NCBI GenBank assembly: GCA_021160405.1
Contig: JAGHCO010000006.1
Coordinates: 1 to 7,831, forward strand
From: Candidatus Aerophobota bacterium
GTDB lineage: Bacteria > Aerophobota > Aerophobia > Aerophobales > JAGHCO01
Reading direction: 5' to 3'
Length of the DNA: 7,831 nucleotides
In this document: piece by piece, positions 1 through 6,201 of the stretch
Layout of the letters: the number at the start of each line of letters is the position of its first letter
Position numbering within the stretch: the stretch's first letter is position 1
Translations under genes and position numbers: made by a program
The notes under the pieces: model-generated
What the model was told of the DNA's origin: nothing
The model's input: only the letters and a program-made list of their open reading frames with translations
The model's database searches: none

Positions 1-443
1 AGATTGTTCTCAGGGCTTGTTACCAGGCTTCCCTGAGGGGATAAAAGGGAGGAAACTGAATCTTTAAGGGATGCGGCTAAGGCATAGCGAAGAGAAAAAG
101 TTTTCTCTTTTAACAGGGAAACAATAGCTTTTACCTTAATAATATTATCCTTTATCTCATATTTGCAGTTGTTTGTCTCTAAAATAATATCAAGAGCTCT
201 AAGAACAGGGATATTTTCAAACCTGGCATTCACTATTCCTTTAACTCTTGGCCCAATAATTATATTAATTCCTGTTTTAACAGATATTATTCTGAGGACG
301 TCAGAGAGAGGAGCATCCTTAAAATCCAGAGAAATAACCTTTCCTTTAATAGGGGTAGTTTGAGCGGCCCAATTTAAAGAAGAGGCTCCTGTAATTAATA
401 CCACCCCTATACTTACTACTAACAAAAATTTCAACCACTTCAT
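1..443 (-). CDS. pilQ: Type IV pilus secretin PilQ, N-terminal part (runs off the left edge)
   Basis: The first 147 codons are open with no stop, and the gene continues past position 1. Residues 1-27 look like a signal peptide: MKWLK, a hydrophobic stretch to about residue 18, then a small-residue region ending near WAAQ. Residues 36-106 match the secretin and TonB short N-terminal (STN/N0) domain, with the pattern DFKDAPLSDVLRIIS followed by a G-I-N-I-I-I-G strand. From about residue 115 the pattern FSLRYA, SLLSPQGSL, then PENN begins a secretin N1-type domain. PilQ forms the outer-membrane channel through which the pilus passes. The ATG overlaps the pilP stop by 4 bases (ATGA), and a GGGAGGG ribosome site sits 4 bases upstream. 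Its position directly after pilMNOP strongly supports the call. The pore-forming secretin domain is outside the window. Another secretin role, such as in type II secretion, is unlikely given PilMNOP. Confidence 0.92.
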   Translation of the reverse strand, partial: MKWLKFLLVVSIGVVLITGASSLNWAAQTTPIKGKVISLDFKDAPLSDVLRIISVKTGINIIIGPRVKGIVNARFENIPVLRALDIILETNNCKYEIKDNIIKVKAIVSLLKEKTFSLRYALAASLKDSVSSLLSPQGSLVTSPENN

Positions 444-880
444 TTTTCCCTCCCTGCAAACTTTAACTGAATTATTTCGTTTGTCCCCCAAAGAATAACC
501 TCTCCTTTCTTTCCTTCAATACGAGCTACCCGAAAGCTATTTACTAAACTTCCCTCTTTAACTAACCAAGTTTTTTCTCCTTTCTCAATAATAGCTAAAC
601 TTTCCTTCTTATCCCATACTATACCTACCAATTTATAATCTGACTGAGTAACTATTCTTGGTTCCGCCTTTTTTACAACTTCAGGCAAGGTTTTCTTAGG
701 TTTAACTTTTTTCTCTTCCACAATTAATGAGGAAAAAGGGTCCCTACGATTTTCCACTTTGTACTCAAATACTGGAGGAAGAAGATCCTCCTCACTTAAC
801 TTTTCCAATGACCAACTAAAGGGAGAAAAAAACAAAAACATTATGCTTCCCATTAAAGTTATTTTAATCTTTAGACTCAT
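440..880 (-). CDS. pilP: Type IV pilus assembly protein PilP
   Basis: PilP is the periplasmic connector that ties the PilN/PilO inner-membrane pair to the PilQ secretin. The 146-residue product has an N-terminal hydrophobic segment (about residues 7-22) that could be a signal peptide or anchor. The characteristic RRDPF motif follows at 45-49, then a charged linker (about 54-76). A C-terminal beta-rich domain (about 80-142) has the expected pattern YKLVGIVW, LAIIEKGEKTWLVKEG and VILW. The protein has no cysteine at all, so it lacks the lipobox of the well-studied proteobacterial PilP lipoproteins. Membrane attachment, if any, must use the N-terminal helix. The start is ATG with AAGGAG 6 bases upstream. 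It overlaps the end of pilO by 4 bases and the start of pilQ by 4 bases, so translation is probably coupled. Family assignment is based on motif plus position. Confidence 0.91.
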   Translation of the reverse strand: MSLKIKITLMGSIMFLFFSPFSWSLEKLSEEDLLPPVFEYKVENRRDPFSSLIVEEKKVKPKKTLPEVVKKAEPRIVTQSDYKLVGIVWDKKESLAIIEKGEKTWLVKEGSLVNSFRVARIEGKKGEVILWGTNEIIQLKFAGREK

Positions 881-1494
881 CTTTTTCTCCTTAAGATAGT
901 CTGGGGAGTTTTAATAGTTTTAGTAACCCCGGCGCTATTTTCAGCAAAGTTAAAGGTTTTATACTTATATAGAGAAACGATGAGATAAGCTTCTATAGTA
1001 TACTTTTTATTTCCCGCTGTCTTTATCAATACAGTATCTACAGTAAAAGACCCCGGACCTTGCTCTTTAGCCATATCGGAAAGAAGCATTCCCAAACTGT
1101 GGTAGGTGCCGTAAAGATGAATTTTTATCGGGATACGGTAGTAGTATTTCTCCTCCAGTGTAGATTGGGGCGTAATTTCTAAGTAATTGATCCTGTAAAT
1201 ACTCCCCCTCAGCCCCAGTTGATAAAGAAAATTATTATGGTCTTTTTGAAGATTGTTCATTAAAAAAGAGAGCTTAGCTTGATTTTTTTTATATTTTGTC
1301 TGCAACTCGCTTAACTGCTCAGTTTTTTTCTTTAATTGGATAACTTTAATATTTTCATATTTAATCTGTCTTTTTAACGACTCTATATATTTCATATGAG
1401 GAAGGTAAAGCAATAAGTAAAAGAGAAAAATTATTCCTCCAAATACGCATATTCCCGTGAGTATTCTTCCTTTTGTGGTAAAAACAAAAACCAA
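877..1494 (-). CDS. pilO: Type IV pilus assembly protein PilO
   Basis: PilO is a bitopic inner-membrane protein that pairs with PilN in the pilus alignment complex. The 205-residue product shows a short cytoplasmic N-terminus, one transmembrane helix (about residues 11-31), a Lys/Glu/Gln-rich coiled coil (about 35-85) and a ferredoxin-like periplasmic core. The core has the PilO-type stretch IPIKIHLYGTYHSLGMLLSDM at about 121-141. The C-terminal tail after residue 180 is polar and ends in a basic RRKR. The start is TTG at 1494-1492. It is favoured because a full Shine-Dalgarno sequence ends 6 bases before it, and because the next ATG (codon 34) would remove the transmembrane helix. The stop overlaps the pilP ATG. 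PilN and PilO are low-identity families, so the label rests on topology, size and gene order. Confidence 0.92.
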   Translation of the reverse strand: MVFVFTTKGRILTGICVFGGIIFLFYLLLYLPHMKYIESLKRQIKYENIKVIQLKKKTEQLSELQTKYKKNQAKLSFLMNNLQKDHNNFLYQLGLRGSIYRINYLEITPQSTLEEKYYYRIPIKIHLYGTYHSLGMLLSDMAKEQGPGSFTVDTVLIKTAGNKKYTIEAYLIVSLYKYKTFNFAENSAGVTKTIKTPQTILRRKR

Positions 1495-1500
1495 AATACT

Positions 1501-1509
1501 ACCTCCTTA
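1501..1509 (-). promoter_or_regulatory. Full-length ribosome binding site for pilO fused to the pilN stop codon
   Basis: Read on the minus strand, the nine bases are TAAGGAGGT, a complete match to the consensus Shine-Dalgarno core. The first three bases are also the pilN stop codon. A 6-base spacer then leads to the TTG start of pilO. The arrangement supports the TTG start and suggests that ribosomes finishing pilN can re-initiate on pilO. Confidence 0.85.
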
Positions 1510-2061
1510 ATGAACAGGCTCGCTTAACTTACATTTTAAATCAAAATCCATTATTATTTTTCCCATTATCTCTCGCTTGGAAGAATTGGTGAAATTTACT
1601 TCCTCAAATAAAGAAGAGTGATTCAAATTTCCTATAAATTTAGCTACACCTAAGGTTTGAGTAAGACTGCTTCCCTTAACTTCAATAAAAGGAGTATTCC
1701 TGTCTTTCTTTATTTCTCTTAGCCATACATTTTCTGGCAAAGCCTTGCTTATTTCATATAAAATTCGAGGCCAAGAAAATTGTTTAATTGCCACAGTTCT
1801 CAATGAATTTAAACAGAGCTGGAGTTGATCATTCTTTTGATTTATCTTCTTTATTTGTTCTAAAACGGGCTGATACTCCTTAATCTGAGACTGAACCAAT
1901 TTCAGTTTTCTCTTCACCCTGGTAACTTCTGGAATAAGAGAAAGAAAATAAAGGGAACAAATTAAAACAGAAACTATCCCACAAATACCAACAAAGATTA
2001 TAAAATCTCTTTTTTCTCTCTTTTTTAATATCTCACGAGGTAAAAGATTTATCTGAAGCAT
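1507..2061 (-). CDS. pilN: Type IV pilus assembly protein PilN
   Basis: PilN is the inner-membrane partner of PilO and docks onto cytoplasmic PilM through its N-terminal tail. The 184-residue product begins MLQINLLPRE, which carries the conserved I-N-L-L-P motif known to sit in the PilM groove. A basic stretch (12-18) precedes a single transmembrane helix (about 20-43). A coiled-coil segment (about 46-88) is followed by a periplasmic domain. That domain has the typical W-P-R-I-L-Y-E-I-S, A-L-P-E-N-V-W-L pattern at 97-114. The ATG follows the pilM stop by one base, and AGAGGT lies 8 bases upstream. Size, motif and position agree with the fimbrial assembly (PilN) family. Confidence 0.95.
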   Translation of the reverse strand: MLQINLLPREILKKREKRDFIIFVGICGIVSVLICSLYFLSLIPEVTRVKRKLKLVQSQIKEYQPVLEQIKKINQKNDQLQLCLNSLRTVAIKQFSWPRILYEISKALPENVWLREIKKDRNTPFIEVKGSSLTQTLGVAKFIGNLNHSSLFEEVNFTNSSKREIMGKIIMDFDLKCKLSEPVH

Positions 2062-2062
2062 A

Positions 2063-3133
2063 TTAAGATACCTCTCTAAGAGCTAATCCTACAGAGATAC
2101 TGAACAGAGGAGCTAATGAAAGTAAAAGCTCAGAAGGAAAATTACGAGAATCGTAGATAATATTTTTAAAGGGATTTATTATCTCCACAGGTATTCCTAA
2201 CTGCTCAGCTAAAAATTTATCTATATTTTTAAGAAGTGAGCCTCCCCCTGAAAGAATAATTTTTTTAACTAAAGCTCCTTCTCTATTAGAAGTGTAATAC
2301 TCAAAAGAACGAGCAATTTCATTAACTAAGTTATCGAGAGATTTTCTGATAATTCTATCTACCTTAGCGCTTTCCTCAGATTCTCTGGGAACTTCATCTT
2401 CTCCCTTTACAAGACCATAGCTTTTTTTTAACTTTTCAGCTTCAATATAGGAGTTATTAAATTCATCACGAATACCTTGGGTAATTTGATATCCCCCGAA
2501 CTCTATATTTCTCACTAAGAAAGGAGAATCTTTTTCTGATATAACTAAGTCTGTATTTTGGTGTCCAATTTCAAGAAGAGCTGTTCCTTCCTTATCTTTT
2601 GAACCGATGTGGTCAAAAACATTGAAAAGAGCAAAAGGATTTACATCTATTATCGCTGGAGAAATACCCGCTTGTCTTATAACTTTAAGATGACTCTGAA
2701 TAATTTCATTTCTTGCCCCTACCAGGATTAAAGATATCTCTCCATTCTCAGATTCCGATAAGTTCTTTTCTAAAATATGGAAACCAAAGGTTACCTCATT
2801 AATGGGATAGGGAATGTACTCTTCCGCTTCCCATTTAAGGGCCTGATCAAGTTCTTGGGGTTTCATTTGGGGGACTCTTATTCTTCGAATAATTACCGAT
2901 TTACCTCCTACTGATGTAACTACACGTTTTTTATTCACTCTGTACTTTTGTATTAAACCTTTAATAAGGTGAACAACCAAAGCCTCTTCTCTTATATAAT
3001 CTGTGCCTTCCCTATGCAAGGGAAATTGAGATAAACCCAGACTCTTCAACTGGCATTCCTCTCCTCGATGGATCAACTCTACCAGTTTTACTCCTGTGCT
3101 ACCTACTTCTAAACCTACAGTTGTTTTGGGCAT
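2063..3133 (-). CDS. pilM: Type IV pilus assembly protein PilM, actin-like ATPase
   Basis: PilM is a cytoplasmic FtsA/actin-fold protein that binds ATP and the PilN tail, linking the cytoplasmic motor side to the membrane complex. The 356-residue product is of normal full length. The phosphate-1 loop is at residues 7-20 (GLEVGSTGVKLVEL). The PilM-typical stretch WEAEEYIPYP is at 101-110. Phosphate-2 lies at about 186-198 (LLEIGHQNTDLVI), and the adenosine motif IILSGGGSLLKNID at 292-305. A 1C-like insertion carries ARNEII at 140-145. The start is ATG with AAAGGT 6 bases upstream. It heads the pilMNOPQ run. The 177 bases before it are largely a composite repeat, so a promoter could not be identified with confidence, and read-through from dtd is possible. 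Confidence 0.97.
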   Translation of the reverse strand: MPKTTVGLEVGSTGVKLVELIHRGEECQLKSLGLSQFPLHREGTDYIREEALVVHLIKGLIQKYRVNKKRVVTSVGGKSVIIRRIRVPQMKPQELDQALKWEAEEYIPYPINEVTFGFHILEKNLSESENGEISLILVGARNEIIQSHLKVIRQAGISPAIIDVNPFALFNVFDHIGSKDKEGTALLEIGHQNTDLVISEKDSPFLVRNIEFGGYQITQGIRDEFNNSYIEAEKLKKSYGLVKGEDEVPRESEESAKVDRIIRKSLDNLVNEIARSFEYYTSNREGALVKKIILSGGGSLLKNIDKFLAEQLGIPVEIINPFKNIIYDSRNFPSELLLSLAPLFSISVGLALREVS

Positions 3134-3153
3134 TTATTACCTTTGTAATTATC

Positions 3154-3299
3154 CAGCCACCAAGGCACGAACACACCAAGATTAATGCGTAAATGGGTTA
3201 ATGAGTAAAAAAGGTTACCGAAATCAACTGACCCAATGACCAAACGAGGAGATAGACAAATTTATATTACTTCTTTGTGCCTTGGTGTCTTAGTGGCTG
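3154..3299 (-). repeat. Composite intergenic repeat with inverted ends and internal 8-mer runs
   Basis: Two 27-base arms at 3154-3180 and 3273-3299 are imperfect inverted repeats of each other, 21 of 27 positions matching by hand alignment. Each arm is itself made of short GTG-bearing units such as CTTTGTGCC, TTGGTGTC and TTAGTGGC. Between them lie tandem 8-base units: TTAATGCG, TAAATGGG and TTAATGAG at 3182-3205, then TGACCCAA and TGACCAAA at 3229-3244. No open frame of note or T-tract terminator is visible. The element fills nearly the whole 177-base gap between dtd and pilM. It resembles non-coding dispersed repeats seen in many environmental bacterial genomes. The strand is arbitrary. Confidence 0.7.
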
Positions 3300-3310
3300 A
3301 GTTGTCATCT

Positions 3311-3751
3311 TTACTTAGAATCAAGGATTAATGTTACCGGACCCTCGTTATCTACCCTTACTCTCATCTTAGCTCCAAACAGGCCTTCCTCTACTCTGGG
3401 AATTTTCTCTCTCATTGTCTGCACTACTTTAGAATAGAGAAATTTAGCCTTTTGGTAGGGAGCGGCTTTAATAAAATTAGGTCGGTATCCTTTCCTGCAA
3501 TTTCCATAGATGGTAAATTGAGGAATTATAAGAACCTCTCCCCTCACTTGAGATAAAGATAAATTTAGTTTATCCTGTGAATCTCCAAATATCCGTAAAT
3601 TAAGAATTTTATTGGCCATATACTTAGTGTCTTCCAGTTTGTCATCTTTTCCCACTCCTAAAAAGACCACTATCCCTCTATTTATAGATCCAACTTCTTT
3701 CTCGTCTACCCAACAGGTAGCTTTAGTGACTCTTTGGACCACAGCTCGCAT
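3311..3751 (-). CDS. dtd: D-aminoacyl-tRNA deacylase (DTD)
   Basis: DTD removes D-amino acids (and glycine mischarged on tRNA-Ala) from tRNA in the cytoplasm, protecting translation. The 146-residue length is standard for the family. The start MRAVVQRVTKA is the canonical N-terminus. The first active-site motif, usually SQFT, reads PQFT here at 77-80. It is followed by the expected RKGYRPNFIKAAP at 86-98, and GLFGAKM at 123-129. The Gly-cisPro motif NEGPVT is at 135-140, so the chirality-proofreading loop is intact. The ATG lies 2 bases after the hisB stop, with GATGAGG about 7 bases upstream, so it is probably cotranscribed with hisB. The Ser-to-Pro change in the first motif is the only unusual point. 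Function is nonetheless likely retained, since the rest of the active site is normal. Confidence 0.97.
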   Translation of the reverse strand: MRAVVQRVTKATCWVDEKEVGSINRGIVVFLGVGKDDKLEDTKYMANKILNLRIFGDSQDKLNLSLSQVRGEVLIIPQFTIYGNCRKGYRPNFIKAAPYQKAKFLYSKVVQTMREKIPRVEEGLFGAKMRVRVDNEGPVTLILDSK

Positions 3752-3753
3752 AA

Positions 3754-4341
3754 CTATACCTCATCTATATTTCCCTTTATAGAAGGCACAGTTTTTCTTC
3801 TGTCCTCCGTCATGCAAGCTTCGTCTAAGCTTAAGGCAAAGGCTTTAAAAATTGCCTCTAAGATGTGATGATAACCTTGTCCCCAGCATAGGTTAATGTG
3901 AATAGTAATCCCGGAATGATAAGAAAAACCCCTGAAAAAACCATTAAAAATCTCGAAAATCTCTCCCTTTAATTCTTTAGAGCTATGTAAAATAAAGAAA
4001 GGACGTCCACTGATATCTACCACACACTGAGCCAGAACATCATCCATGGGAACGAAACTATTGCCGTATCTTTTTATCCCTTGTTTTTCTTTTAAAGCTT
4101 TCCCAAAAGCTTTTCCCAGAGATATTCCTACATCCTCTACCAGATGATGATAGTCAATTTGAGTATCCCCTCGAGCTAAAATTTCTAAGTCAAAGAATCC
4201 ATGCCAGGAAAAAAGCTCCAGCATATGGTTTAAAAAAGGGTAACTTGTATCTATCTTAAAATAACCTCTGCCATCCAGATTAATAGAGACCTCTACCTTA
4301 GTTTCCTTAGTTTTCCTTTCTACTTTTGCCTCTCTTTTCAT
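3754..4341 (-). CDS. hisB: Imidazoleglycerol-phosphate dehydratase
   Basis: HisB (IGPD) dehydrates imidazole glycerol phosphate to imidazole acetol phosphate in histidine biosynthesis. It works as a manganese-dependent 24-mer. The 195-residue product is the single-domain length, without the phosphatase fusion found in enterobacteria. It opens with the typical REAKVERKTKETKVEVSINLDG pattern (positions 3-24). Metal-binding stretches are FLNHMLELFSWHG (36-48), DYHHLVED (63-70) and GYHHILEAIFKAF (156-168). PMDDVL (98-103), DISGRP (109-114) and the C-terminal PSIKG (186-190) also match. Two motif positions differ from the common form: FLNHM instead of FLDHM, and IDYHH instead of IDDHH. All the histidines and glutamates expected to hold metal are present. 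AGGAAG lies 7-8 bases before the ATG. No other his gene is in the window. Confidence 0.97.
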   Translation of the reverse strand: MKREAKVERKTKETKVEVSINLDGRGYFKIDTSYPFLNHMLELFSWHGFFDLEILARGDTQIDYHHLVEDVGISLGKAFGKALKEKQGIKRYGNSFVPMDDVLAQCVVDISGRPFFILHSSKELKGEIFEIFNGFFRGFSYHSGITIHINLCWGQGYHHILEAIFKAFALSLDEACMTEDRRKTVPSIKGNIDEV

Positions 4342-4384
4342 TTTTTTCTTCCTTCTTAACCTTTGGTATTGTCAAATTCCTTCT

Positions 4385-4407
4385 CCCTCTTCCCCTGCGG
4401 GAGAGGG
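4385..4407. repeat. Imperfect palindrome in the hisB upstream spacer
   Basis: CCCTCT and AGAGGG pair at the outer ends, and CCC pairs with GGG inside, with one unpaired T at 4391 and a short CTGC loop. It is the copy nearest hisB of three similar pyrimidine/purine-rich palindromic patches in this 262-base spacer. The lack of a T-run on either side argues against an intrinsic terminator. Confidence 0.6.
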
Positions 4408-4480
4408 TCAGAGTGAGGAGTTAAAAGTTTTCTTTATCTTTTTTTCACCCCCACCTCAAACACCTTCACCCTCCCCTTAA

Positions 4481-4502
4481 TCCCCTCCCTCAAGGGAGGG
4501 GA
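4481..4502. repeat. Perfect 22-base palindrome in the hisB upstream spacer
   Basis: Arms TCCCCTCCCT (4481-4490) and AGGGAGGGGA (4493-4502) are exact reverse complements separated by CA. In practice this is a stem of about nine base pairs with a four-base TCAA loop. It shares the 9-mer CCTCAAGGG with the next patch at 4530-4538. Neither strand has a T-tract after the stem, so it is better read as a dispersed palindromic repeat than a standard rho-independent terminator. It lies between the HD gene and hisB and could still affect mRNA ends or stability. Confidence 0.75.
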
Positions 4503-4522
4503 GAAAAGGAAAATGATAGATG

Positions 4523-4543
4523 CCTCTCTCCTCAAGGGGGAGG
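4523..4543. repeat. Imperfect related palindrome downstream of the HD gene
   Basis: CCTC at the left end pairs with GAGG at the right end around a TCAA-centred core, but the middle pairs poorly. It shares CCTCAAGGG with the perfect palindrome 42 bases away. It appears to be a decayed or divergent copy of the same element. The remaining bases of the spacer (4342-4384, 4408-4480, 4544-4603) show only C-rich or T-rich sequence and no open frame. Confidence 0.5.
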
Positions 4544-4603
4544 AAATTGCTTACCCTGTCCACCTTTTAAGTAGAATCTTTCATAAAAGTTTTGACATTA
4601 CCT

Positions 4604-5164
4604 TTACAACCCCAGCTCAGAGGAAATCTTTTTCATAGATTCAAGGACATTTTTAATATGCTCTCTTAAATCAATTCCCAACTGCTTTGCACCTATCTCA
4701 ATGTCCTGTCGATTTACACCCCGAGCAAAGGATTTATCCTTCCATTTTTTTATAACCGAGGTCACCTTTACATCAGCAATACGTTTAGAAGGACGAACAA
4801 GAGCTACTGCCACTATTAATCCTGTAAGCTCATCCACAGCATAGAGAGTCTTTTCCAAGAGAGTTTGCCGTGAAACTCCAGTATGATCACCATGAGCTAA
4901 AATTGCTCTGGTCATAGCCTCAGGATATCCTTTTTCTTTAAGTATTTTTACCCCCTTGAAAGGATGATCTTCTAAGGAGGGATACCTCTCATAATCAAAA
5001 TCATGAAGCAGACCCGTTACTCCCCATTTTTCAGGATCTTCTCCAAATCTTTCTGCGTAATCTCTCATAGCTGCCTCAACAGCTAAGGCATGTTTCACAA
5101 GGTTTTCATTTTTCGTATACTCTTTTAATAAAGCAATAGCTTCTTCTCTGCTCGGCCATCCCAT
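4604..5164 (-). CDS. HD-domain metal-dependent hydrolase of unknown substrate
   Basis: The 186-residue product is a stand-alone HD-superfamily protein, a group that mostly cleaves phosphoester bonds using one or two metal ions. The expected ligands can be read in order: H25 (VKHALAVE), H54-D55 (LLHDFDYE), H67 (EDHPFKG), H91 and H94 (LAHGDH), and D111 (AVDELTG). Hydrophobic A-V-A-L-V-R-P-S-K-R-I-A at 118-130 is typical of the small 'predicted hydrolase, HD superfamily' proteins often annotated as HDIG-domain proteins. The substrate is unknown. ATG overlaps the pdxA stop by one base (TGATG) and has AAGGAG 6-7 bases upstream, so it is translationally coupled to the PdxA-family gene. It is the last gene of the right-hand unit. 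There is no fused regulatory or sensor domain, and no signal peptide. Confidence 0.85.
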   Translation of the reverse strand: MGWPSREEAIALLKEYTKNENLVKHALAVEAAMRDYAERFGEDPEKWGVTGLLHDFDYERYPSLEDHPFKGVKILKEKGYPEAMTRAILAHGDHTGVSRQTLLEKTLYAVDELTGLIVAVALVRPSKRIADVKVTSVIKKWKDKSFARGVNRQDIEIGAKQLGIDLREHIKNVLESMKKISSELGL

Positions 5165-6186
5165 CAGGTTCTCCTTCTATTATCTTTCTTTATAAATTTT
5201 TCTCCTAAGTCCGCAGCTAATTTCACTGCCTGGAGGAAATTACGGTGGTCAGCTAAGTTTTTTCCAGCAATATCAAAGGCTGTCCCATGAGCAACTGAGG
5301 TTCTAATAACAGGAACTCCAGCTACTACAGTTACAATCTTGCCAAATCCCAAAACTTTTACTGGTATAAATGCCTGATCATGGTAAAGGGCAACTACAAT
5401 GTCAAATTCTTCTCTCTTTGCCTTGACAAAAACTGTATCTGCTGGAATAGGTCCTATGGCTTTTATTCCTAAACTATTGGCTTTCTTAATAGCTGGGGTG
5501 ATTTCCTCCATTTCCTCTTTTCCAAAAATACCTCCTTCACCTGCATGAGGATTAAGTGCTGAGATGCCTATTTTAGGTTTGGTTACTCCAAAGAGAGTTT
5601 CCATTGAACTATTAGCTAAAATGATGGTATCAAGCACCTTTTTTTTTGTTATTAGCTCACAAGCTTTTCTAAGGGGTATATGGCTGGTTACCGTCAATAC
5701 TCGAAGATGGTTAAAAATTGACATAAGAGAGTAATTTTTGGATGAGGTTAACTCACCAATTATATTGGTTTGAGAGGAATAGTGATAACCTGCTTTTCTC
5801 ATAGATTCCTTATTTAAGGGAGCAGAAACCATAGCATGAATCTGTTTGTTCATAGCCATCTTCACTGCCCTTTCAGTATAAACAACGGCTGCCTTCCCGC
5901 ACATCTCACTTATTCTACCCATTTTTAGTCTATGAATATCAATGTTGTTAAAATCAAACACATCAATAGTTCCATACTCAAACTGAGCCTTAGAAATTTC
6001 CTTAACTGGATGAATTTTTAAATTTAGACCAGTGCTCATTAAGGCTATCTGTATTACCTTAACATCTCCAAGAACTATGGGAGAGCACCATTTATAAACT
6101 TTTTTCTCATTTAATGTCTTAACGATAATTTCAGGCCCTATTCCTGCTGCATCTCCCATAGTAATACCAATTTTTGGCTTAGACAT
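5164..6186 (-). CDS. pdxA: PdxA-family 4-phosphate dehydrogenase (4-hydroxythreonine-4-phosphate dehydrogenase or PdxA2-like)
   Basis: PdxA oxidises 4-hydroxy-L-threonine 4-phosphate with NAD(P) in vitamin B6 synthesis. PdxA2 relatives use D-threonate or D-erythronate phosphates. The 340-residue length and overall order fit: GDAAGIGPE (11-19), SAPLNKE (121-127), TSHIPLR (167-173), LNPHAGEGG (211-219), PADTVF (248-253), YHDQ (268-271) and IRTSVAHGTAFD (294-305). Of the three metal-binding histidines known from E. coli PdxA, H169 and H269 are present. The third lies in the usual GHTE motif, which here reads SQTN (138-141), so Gln replaces His. GDPAG is GDAAG, and the usual DHGTA is AHGTA. These changes leave the exact substrate open, and the gene symbol is a family label. 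The ATG is 15 bases after the VWA gene, with only a weak GGGGA site. No other B6 gene is nearby. Confidence 0.88.
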   Translation of the reverse strand: MSKPKIGITMGDAAGIGPEIIVKTLNEKKVYKWCSPIVLGDVKVIQIALMSTGLNLKIHPVKEISKAQFEYGTIDVFDFNNIDIHRLKMGRISEMCGKAAVVYTERAVKMAMNKQIHAMVSAPLNKESMRKAGYHYSSQTNIIGELTSSKNYSLMSIFNHLRVLTVTSHIPLRKACELITKKKVLDTIILANSSMETLFGVTKPKIGISALNPHAGEGGIFGKEEMEEITPAIKKANSLGIKAIGPIPADTVFVKAKREEFDIVVALYHDQAFIPVKVLGFGKIVTVVAGVPVIRTSVAHGTAFDIAGKNLADHRNFLQAVKLAADLGEKFIKKDNRRRT

Positions 6187-6201
6187 ACGGATTCCCCATT
6201 T

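Noticed and set aside
29..42. TCCCTGAGGGG patch resembling the intergenic palindromes
   Set aside because: It sits in the pilQ frame and encodes a normal S-P-Q-G-S stretch of the secretin N1 region, so the similarity is probably coincidental.
163..363. A 66-residue open frame on the plus strand
   Set aside because: It lies entirely antisense to the pilQ reading frame, whose translation gives clear secretin STN features. It has no ribosome site and no family resemblance.
3205..3235. Possible pilM promoter (TTGATT with TCATTA 17 bases later, minus strand)
   Set aside because: The -10 match is poor and falls within the tandem-repeat region, so it cannot be separated from chance.
3154..3299. 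CRISPR array
   Set aside because: The units are 8-9 bases, degenerate and partly inverted, without 25-40 base direct repeats or unique spacers, and no cas gene is near.
4370..4375. Perfect TTGACA on the minus strand as a hisB -35 box
   Set aside because: With a normal 17-base spacer the -10 position reads GGAAGA, overlapping the ribosome site next to the hisB ATG. No TATAAT-like partner is present.
4481..4502. Intrinsic terminator for the HD gene
   Set aside because: The stem is perfect, but neither strand has the following T-run, and similar palindromes lie on both sides. A repeat family explains it better.
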